DNA of 64,000 nucleotides, taken from Euptelea pleiosperma (taxonomy: Eukaryota > Streptophyta > Magnoliopsida > Ranunculales > Eupteleaceae). Shown here in pieces: positions 56,601 to 64,000 of this stretch (positions are counted from its first letter, which is position 1; the number at the start of each line of letters is the position of its first letter). The notes under the pieces were generated by a model. It ran no database searches. It had not been told where the DNA came from and worked only from the letters and a program-made list of their open reading frames with translations. The position numbers and the translations under genes were made by a program. Location: contig CM068549.1 of NCBI GenBank assembly GCA_035048495.1, positions 10,650,000-10,713,999 of the forward strand. The letters are read 5' to 3'.

Positions 56601-58743
56601 CCGATCAAGAGTCACCCACCTGCACCTCCGCCTGCTGCAGACCTCTGTATGTCCTCATCTTCAAGCCACCATCGCTCCTCTCTTGCTGCTCCATCACCCC
56701 ATCCACGAGTTGCAACCTACGACGCCCCTCCTTGACCACCTTCTCCATGCTGCAACACCACTCCACCACCGTCTTCTCCTTCCTCCTTACAACGCCTCAC
56801 CCACTTCACGCCTGCCAGCTTGACAGTAGCTGTCCCAACGCTGCAACCACCGTCTCTACTCTCCACGATCTCTCCACCTTCTCCTCCTAAACCGCCCATC
56901 TTCCCTTGTGATAGACGGTGGCTGTTCTTCCAACAGCCACCATCGTTTCATCCCCTTCTCTCTCCCAAAAACAAAGGAAAAAAAAAAAAAAACTGAAGAG
57001 AAGGAGAAGAAAGAAGGGAGGAAAGCACCTCCTCTTGCTACCTTTTTGCAGCACCACCACTACGGTTCAGACCTGCAACTCACCAGTTGCTAGTTTGGCC
57101 GAAAACTCCCTGCTCCACCACCGTTTGGACCTGCAGCTCCACCTCAAACCTGTTGAAAGCTGTTCCTCCCATCACCTCCATTGTTGGTGTGCAAGTGCAA
57201 CACTTGCAGGCCGTACGTCCCTCTCCATTGGTTGCATCTAGCAACCTCTTCCCCAAGAGAGAATGACTGCTACAAGCCAGCGCTTCACCATGCTCAACTC
57301 TGATTGTACCACTGCCAAGCACCATCATCATTTCCTCTCTTGAATGGTTGAGAAAAGTCTGCCCAAACAAACCACTGCTCTTCTTGATGGGATCTCCATT
57401 AACGTGGCTGCAACCATCACTATAGTAGCATGATAGGATGCCATTTCTCTCCACACCACCATGTCTTATCCCTAGAGTGATGGCCGAACCATGGCTTCAC
57501 CATCTCTATCATTCGCACTCCGAGCATCACCCTCGTCTCTGGCCAATCATCCAAGGTAAGTTCTCCAATGGTGAGTGATCTTTTCTCTCTCTCTAGCAAC
57601 TTTCTCTCTCTAGGTTCTAGACTCTTTATAAAGTATCTCTCTCCTAGCTTCTCTCTCTATCACTCTTTTTATTCACTTTCTAGTTAGGTCATTTTATTGC
57701 TCATTTTGATACAAACTTTGTAATGATTTTTGAATTTATGAATGAATTAGTTAAAGTTATTTGCATCTTTTGTTTCTTACTTTTGTTAATGTTGTTATTC
57801 ATAGTTTGAGATAATTCTCCAAAAATGATGTTTCAAAATTACTTTCAACCACCATTCTCACCCTTCCATCCTTTTATTTTTAGCAATTTCTGAGAAAAAT
57901 TCGTCATTTCATGTTCTAATTTGCACAAACTAACCCTGAGTGCGGATCGACATCTGACATGAATCCCTATACAAAAGCTCATATTTTGCAGGATTAAAAA
58001 TTCGGATCAAATTACAAATGTGTTGAAGTTAGGGTTTCCGTAAATAACGACGCGGAAAAATCCTACTTTCAATCTTCTCTCAAGCTTTTTCGACTCTCTG
58101 GCTCTTCCAACTCGTGGCCTATATCTTCTTATCCTCAGCCTGTTAGCTTTTGAGCTTTGATCATAGGTTCCGGAGGTTGATTGTGGGCCTGCATTCTATC
58201 AAAATTGTCCACTCGGATTTCCTGCTATAGAAAAAGCACGTAATGAGGCTTAATTAAGATAGTTTTGATTAAGCCTGCATGCTTTACCAACTGAACAAGT
58301 CCTCATCTTGTGTTAGTTGATAAGCTTTAATTTTCTTAGTCTCTTTTTTGAGGGCTTGGCTCTCTTTCTCTCTTAATCGTCTCTCAATTCTTTCGATCCT
58401 CCAACTCTTCCCGTCTTCGGCCTACCTTTTCTTGTCTAAGTCCACTAGCTTTCTATGCTTTGATTAAAGGCTTTGGCAATCAGTTGTGGGCCCACAATCC
58501 ACAAAATTATCCAATCGGATTTTCTGCGACAGAAAAAGCGCGTAATCAGAACGACTTTATATTTCGACTTCCGAAAATATGTTTAATTCATGCAAATACA
58601 CCATTTTGTACAAAAAATTATGTTTTACCTAATAGAAGAAACTCTTACGTAGAAAAATTAATAAAAATGATAGTTTTACGTAGGAGAGTGTGATAACGCT
58701 AAAATGATAATTGCTTAAAATAAATACTTTTGAGCGTATATCA

Positions 58744-59798
58744 CCTTCCCACCATAAAATAAGGTTGTAGAGGCAACTACATCTATTGTTCTTTAAATCA
58801 GTAGCATAAATTTTTGTTCTACTATAACATTCAAGTGATTTGGACCTATCGTAAATCACTTTTTTCACTTATTAAAAATGATAAACAAAGTAATTTGGTG
58901 GTCTACTTTCCGGCTTGTTTTGGCTTTTCTTAGCCTTTTTCTTCTCAATAAAGTTTATGTTTATAAAAAAAATGATAAACAAAGTAAATGATTAATAATT
59001 TTTTTATTGGTTATGCTAGGACAAAGATGATTTTCCTAAGAATGGACTCTGGCTATGTTGGATGCCATACATATTCTTTTTTTCACTTGTGAATTTGGTA
59101 GCTTTCACACTCCTAGACTAGGTAGCCCTTTTTTGTAGCAAAAAGAATCAGAGTTATTTTTAGCATGGCCATACAGATAGCTTTCACACTAATTTTTGGA
59201 GGTAGCTCTTTCCAATAAATAAACTCTCAAATTGGGAAGCCAACAGTCGATTATAGTGGAATTTCAAAATCAATTGAGGGTAGGAACACTACTAATTTGA
59301 AGTCATAGTCAGTAGAAATTTATTATTAATTCCAACAATACAGAATCTCATACCTCTATTAGATTCGTACCAGCCAATAAGAATCAGAGTGTGTGTGAAT
59401 AATAATCATATAAACTGTATCAATTTTTTTCACCTAGTACAAATTAATAAAATAAACCAATCATTAAAATCAAGAGATATATACTACAAAGATTATCAAA
59501 TTTTACTTTTAGTGTTAAGTCAAAATATTTTAAAATATTTTTACAAGTTAATGTCCATTTGGTTTAACATTATTAGAACACATACTCAGAATTCGACTAA
59601 AACACCAATCCTTTTTTATTTTCTTAACCCTTTTTTTTAATTTTTATTCTTTAAAAACAAGGCAAAATAAAATGAAGAAAACAAAAATCTAATAAAAAAA
59701 AACAAAATCCCCGGCTCTCAGAATAAGAATGGAAAACAAGAAGGGGTGATGAGCTTATTGCTCAAAGAAGAGAATAGGAAGATTGTAAACATTATTCC
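58744..59798. other. AT-rich stretch without recognised features
   Basis: No homology to the repeats around it was noticed. It lies downstream of the copia gag in minus sense where pol would be expected; no protease, integrase or RT motif is present. Confidence 0.5.
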
Positions 59799-61660
59799 TT
59801 AGAGAATCCTTCCTAATCCACACAGATTTGATTTTGTGGGTTGTACCTTTCTCTTAGGATCACTACTCTTTTGAGTTGAAGAACTCTGAGGATATTTGAA
59901 TATCTTAAGGGACTCAATTTCCATGCTCAAAACTTTAGACCTTTCTAGTAGGTCTTTCATCTTCCTAAATAGCACATCCCAGTCATAAAGCTTAATATAT
60001 GTCTTCATAGGAGTTTTCTGGCTCTTCACATTCTGGGTTAAGTTCACTTCTTTCTTGAAAGATTTTTGGTGTCCTCTTCCTAGTTTGTGACATTCTCCGA
60101 TCACGTGACCCATGTTTTTACAATATGTACAAGAGCGTTTGTTTTTTACATTTATAACTTGGTCAAATGTCGGAGTGGAAATAGCTTTGGCTTTTACAAA
60201 GATCGTCTTGGAAGTAGATACTTTGTTTTGACTAGGTTTGTAACCCAACCCATGTTTGTCTCCATAGAACTTACCATCCAGCTTTGCAGAACTAGACGAG
60301 AATCCCGACATATCCCTTTTAACTTTGAGAAGCTCATTCTCAAGGGATTTCTTGTCGTTCATACAAGTTTGGAATTTACATTCCAGTGACTTGTTCAGTT
60401 TAAACAGAGACTCTTTCTCTTGTTCTAAATTCTTAATTAACACTTTTAATTTTTCAGTGTCAATTTGCAAGGCTTTATTCTCAGAGTCTAAAACTTTGAC
60501 TCTTTAGATAAAACTTTGCTAGCCTTCATAAACTTTATTGATTCTTCGTACAGTTCTTTAACACCTACTGCCAAGTCATCATAGTCCTCATTATGAGAGT
60601 CTTCAAAACTCTTAATATCATCATAATTGGATTCTATATGAGATCCACTGGGACTATTAAAATGAACAACAAAAGCTATGAACTTCTCAGATTTTTCATT
60701 GCTATTAGAGTCATCAGAATCATTTTCTGACTCTATATCCCATGTAGCATTAAAAGCTTTGGCCTTGCCTTTGTACTCTCCCTTGTTATGGCATATATTA
60801 GCAAAGTGACCGAACCTCCCGTTTTTCCTTGGGAGTTCTATCACTTCTGTTACCTCTCTCATATGAGGTTTGGCATTTTCTTTAGATTTATCAAAAAGTT
60901 TATTGTTCTTAAATCTTTCGTTTTTAGAACCAAAAAACTTCTTAAATTTCTTGACAAATAATGCCATTTCAATTTTAGAATCACAATCTGACTCTGAGTC
61001 CTGAGCTTCAAAGGGCTATACCCTTTGACTTCTTTGGTTGTCTCAAGTTCATCTCATAGGTTTGAAGAGACCCAACCAGCTCATCAACTTTGCGAGAGTC
61101 AACATCCTTACTCTCCTCAATAGCCATCACCTTAGCCTGAAATTTATCGGACAAGGATCGTAAAATCTTCCAAACCACTTTAGGTTCAGGAATGCTCTCT
61201 CCCAAATTGTGGGCAGAGTTCACAATATCATAGAGTTTGGCATAGAACTCAATAAATGTATCATTCTCCTCCATTATCATGGATTCGAATTTAGTAGTCG
61301 GCATTTGCAATTTTGAAATTTTCATAGTTGACGTACCTTCATAAGTGACTTTTAAAATGTCCCATGCCTCTTTAGCCAAAGTACAAGTAGAGATTCTCCG
61401 AAACTCATTTTTGTCTACTACATTAAAAATGACATTTAGCCCTATATTATTTAGACAACACAAATCTGTATCGTATTTACTCCAGTCAGCTTTAGGTTTG
61501 AGACTAACTTTCTCCTCTATAGTCACTGTGGGTGGTGACCAGCCGTCCACTACGGTCATCCAGAGTCTTTCATCAATTGACTTGAGGAATGCCCTCATTT
61601 TAGCCTTCCAATATGCATAGTCTTCTCCATAAAATAATGGAAGTCTGGATGTGTTTCCGC
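59799..61660 (-). pseudogene. gag: Ty1/copia gag (SIRE-like), two frameshifts, pol missing
   Basis: Gag builds the retrotransposon particle and binds its RNA. In minus sense the frame begins just before DYAYWKAKMRAFLKSIDERL (about 61640-61570) and continues KEAWDILKVTYEGT and FIEFYAKLYDIVNSAHNLGE, typical of copia gag (UBN2/DUF4219 type). One-base shifts occur near 61010 and 60495. A first zinc knuckle is ruined (NGRFGHFANICHNK lacks the cysteine pair). A second is intact (CTYCKNMGHVIGEC, near 60100). A coiled-coil stretch (KLKVLIKNLEQEKESLFKLN) lies between. The frame ends at GLGRIL with no protease after it, so the element is truncated. Confidence 0.88.
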
Positions 61661-61748
61661 TTTCTCTTTATATTTTAGTAAATGTAATGAATGGACTAAT
61701 TTTACAAGAATCTAAATTCAAGTGATTAAACCTTTTATAGAATAACCT

Positions 61749-61759
61749 GCTCTGATACA
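61749..61759 (-). other. Primer-binding site of the copia element
   Basis: On the minus strand TGTATCAGAGCAGG follows the LTR end by a few bases and precedes gag by about 90 bp. It is one base off the usual TGGTATCAGAGC. Confidence 0.75.
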
Positions 61760-61762
61760 AAT

Positions 61763-62870
61763 TGAAATAACCGCTCTGTTCTCTTTTACTCAAGAATACC
61801 TAGAATGGGGGGTGATTAGGTATTTAAAAATTAATCTAACCTATCACTAGTTTACTAGTTAAGGTAAGGTGATAAACTCACATGCCTTAGTTAATTGATA
61901 AAATGATTATCACAATCGACTCAAATCAAATATACCTCCATGGTATATTGTCTTTTCGTCGTTTGATTTAAAATCAATACAATTAGCGAAACAACAATCA
62001 AACATCGACATGACAGTTTTTCCGTGGTAACCTTTGCCAAGGAAAGCCACATCCAGACGGAAAATATTACTAACTGGAAAGTTAAACGAAACAGAAGTTA
62101 CCTACGTAGCACCGTTACAAATGTAGCTTCCAACCTTAGCCAAGGTCCATTACCGATGCGTCCACGTCCTTTGAATCAACGTTATGATTCCACGCGCGCC
62201 CTTCTAATCAAGAAGCCTTGTCCGCTTGTTCAGTTTGGTACTCCCCAAACATACCATCGATCAGCCACTCTGATATTAATTCTCAACTCTCCAGCCTCTG
62301 CTGAAGGTGAAGGACTCAATACACCCTGAACCCTAAGTTGCGCATAGTCCAATCGATTGTGGGCTAGTACGGATGGGTTTTTCCTTCATAAAGGTCCAAT
62401 CGATCGGACTCAGAATGAGTTCTGTCCGTAGAGTCCGATCGATTGATCAGGAGAGTCCAATCGATCGGACTTTGAAACAGTTTCTGTTCTGTAGGGTCCA
62501 ATTGATTGATCAGGAAGATCGAAATCCAATCGATTGGCCTGGATAGTCTAATCAATTGGACATACCCCTATAGTCAAAATCTTGACTATACTCGGGTCCA
62601 TCCTCTGACTAAGTTTGACCATTATATTTTATTCATTTAAACCTTATTCCTATGGCCACTAAGTCACTTACCTTTCTAGGCGAGCGTACACGATCTTTAA
62701 CGGATAAATGGACAGTTGCTCAGATGACTCCTATCGTCAACCGTCTGATTCTTCCTGTCTCTGTCTTTTAGTCTTCACGTAGTCGGTGAAGTATGTATAC
62801 CACGACATCTTCAACGCTACACTAGTGCTCGTAAGAAAGGTTACAAGAAGTTTTTGTGTCACACGGAATC
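61763..62870 (-). repeat. 5' LTR of the copia element (far edge approximate)
   Basis: In minus sense it ends ...GCGGTTATTTCA before the primer site. The other end cannot be fixed without a second LTR; homology to the Ogre-type gag begins by about 62937. No coding potential; the frame 62024-62329 is not supported by any motif. Confidence 0.5.
62340..62570. repeat. Cluster of CAATCGAT / GATCGATTG palindromic motifs
   Basis: CCAATCGATTG, CCAATCGATCGGA, CCGATCGATTGATCAGG, CCAATCGATCGGA, CCAATTGATTGATCAGG, CCAATCGATTGG and TCTAATCAATTGGA follow at 20-60 bp spacing inside the copia LTR. Confidence 0.75.
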
Positions 62871-62936
62871 TTTGCCAAACTAGAATATGAGATTATTCTT
62901 TACAGTCTACCGGCTTTGACTCAGCCGAGACTTCCA

Positions 62937-64000
62937 TTAACAAATGCTCATTGTCCTTCTTACTTTTTCACGATGAGCATTTTGAGAGTTGACGACCCCG
63001 CTGTAAATCATGTTGATTACCCCGTTGGGTTGTCTTCTTTCTTCTCTGTCGACCTGTCTTCGTTCGATGTCTTCTTCTTCTTCTTCGCTTCGGTCTTCCT
63101 CCCAGACCACAAATCGGTCTATATGCCCTTGATTCACCAAATACTGCAGCAGGTTCATCAAGGCATAGCATTCATCCATAGGATAATCTCTAGCTCTATG
63201 GTACGCACAAAACGGCTTATCCGGCCGGTCGGCGTAGGTTGTCTTAGGGGCCTTGAAGTAAGCCTCCCCTCGGATTTTCTCTAGAATTACAGATCTTTTC
63301 TCGTTTAAGGGCATGTATTCTCTCGGCCCTTCCATATTTTTTCTCTGAAACCTCTCTCTCCCCCGATCCCTACTGACGGATCGGTCTCTCTTACTTCCTC
63401 CCTTCCCAGCAGAGGATCCGACCTCATTAATTTTGACATCGACTGGCTCAATTCGAGCTTTAATTGCATCCTCCACTTTGATTTGCTCTTCTAGGGCTTG
63501 GTAGGCGTCCTCCTGCCTAGATGGATTTTGCATCACCAACTGTTTCTGAGCCCGAGACCCCACCAAGATGCTGACTTGGAGGGCAAACACGGCAGTTCGT
63601 TCTTTTAGCTGGTCAACCTGAGCAACCTCCTTCCTGAAACGAGCCATATAGTCTCGGAGTGACTCTCCTTTGACTTGCTTGATGTTAAGAAGAGCTGTGA
63701 CGCATAACATCCGCTTCCTCAGATGAATGTACTTCGTGGTGAATACATCCTCTAAGGTCTTAAAATTTATGATCGAGCCTTCCCCCTGGGTATAGAACCA
63801 AACTAGGGCAATCCCCTTCAAAGTTGTCGGGAACATCCGACAAAATAAGCCGTCAAAGGATGGCGAATCCCACAACACCATGGCTTGCCGGTAGTGAAAC
63901 AAACGGTCTATCGGATCTGCTGCCTAGTCATATAACTCAAAATACGATTGTTGGAACTTCCTCGGGATCTCGATTCTCAAGATATTCTCTGAGAAAGGCG
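62937..64000 (-). pseudogene. gag: Ty3/gypsy gag of Ogre/Tat type, runs off the window
   Basis: In minus sense: LFHYRQAMVLWDSPSFDG, then MFPTTLKGIALVWFYTQGEG and SLRDYMARFRKEVAQVDQLK, the classic plant retrotrans_gag core. A basic linker follows (SKRDRSVSRDRGRERFQRK), then a zinc-knuckle-like CAYHRARDYPMDECYAL and YLVNQGHIDRFV, as in Tat/Ogre gag. The frame is open from 63902 to the stop at 62937. Upstream to 64000 it continues with one stop (near 63927). No protease or pol follows; the copia LTR begins soon after, so the copia element or a deletion removed it. Confidence 0.88.

Larger units (their letters stand above)
55403..58071 (+). mobile_element. Family-A solo LTR nested in copy 9
   Basis: 2669 bp, TGATATTCGC...CCTACTTTCA, flanked by ATCTT (55398-55402 and 58072-58076). 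One hairpin (56576-56600, loop GGC), two GATCC units (56063-56100), splice donor AAGGTAAGT (57555-57561) followed by a CT-rich tract, and telomere-like TTAGGGTTTCCG near the U5 end. Confidence 0.94.
55331..58743 (-). mobile_element. Old family-A LTR remnant (copy 9), interrupted
   Basis: It ends ...TACTTTTGAGCGTATATCA at 58743 in minus sense, with the GCGACAGAAAAAGCGCG and paired ACGTA blocks (58525-58690) preserved. A segment with TTAGTTGATAAGCTTTAAT and GGCTTGGCTCTC occurs twice (55337-55385 and 58312-58360), and the GTAATGAGG/GTAATCAG block also occurs twice, so part is duplicated. A younger solo LTR sits inside. The U5 end is not found. Confidence 0.65.

Noticed and set aside
62024..62329. 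101-codon plus-strand ORF between copia and Ogre-type gag
   Set aside because: It lies inside the copia LTR opposite to its sense, with no motif or homologue recognised.

Overview
The window looks like intergenic, repeat-saturated DNA from a land plant with a large genome. Every coding segment I can recognise belongs to a plant LTR retrotransposon or a relic of one. I find no host gene, tRNA, rRNA, bacterial-type operon or CRISPR array. The species cannot be named from what is visible.

The core is a Russian doll of insertions that can be unpicked with 5-bp target-site duplications (TSDs). The outermost layer is a degenerate gypsy gag (5881-6770) and a split, intron-bearing transposon-type reading frame (7959-8393 and 53423-54731). 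A Ty3/gypsy chromovirus of Tekay/Del type (8394-53417, TSD AACTC) landed inside that frame. Gag, protease, RT, RNase H, integrase and chromodomain remnants can all be read, but it is dead. It was then hit at least four times by one other family, here called family A: a full element A1 in the leader (11929-22502, TSD AAAGA), a solo LTR in the protease (24123-26687, CTCAC), a full element B2 in the RT (27266-39434, CCCCT) and a solo LTR in the integrase (41571-44245, ACTCT). B2 was itself hit by a further solo LTR in its 5' LTR (28782-32359, CCCTT). Another solo LTR lies at 55403-58071 (ATCTT), and diverged copies end at 5140 and 58743.

Family A is the most unusual object here. It has TG...CA termini, 1.7-3.6 kb LTRs, a TGGCGCC primer-binding site, a polypurine tract and clean TSDs. 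Its 5.2-5.6 kb interior encodes no RT, RNase H, protease or integrase. It carries one conserved reading frame (609 codons intact in A1; 544 codons with three TAG stops in B2), unlike any domain I recognise. This is the structure of a non-autonomous LARD-type family that keeps one protein. The LTRs are packed with secondary-structure elements: a variable number of CCGGAGTTGCA...TGCAACTCCGG hairpins set in GAA/CTT-rich DNA, a 26-bp palindrome next to a TATA box, a second palindrome just downstream, and a conserved GGTAAG splice donor.

The right flank (58744-64000) holds a minus-strand Ty1/copia gag with two frameshifts, its primer-binding site and LTR, and a minus-strand Ogre/Tat-type gypsy gag running off the window end. 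The left flank (1-5655) holds gypsy LTR relics interrupted by a diverged family-A LTR.
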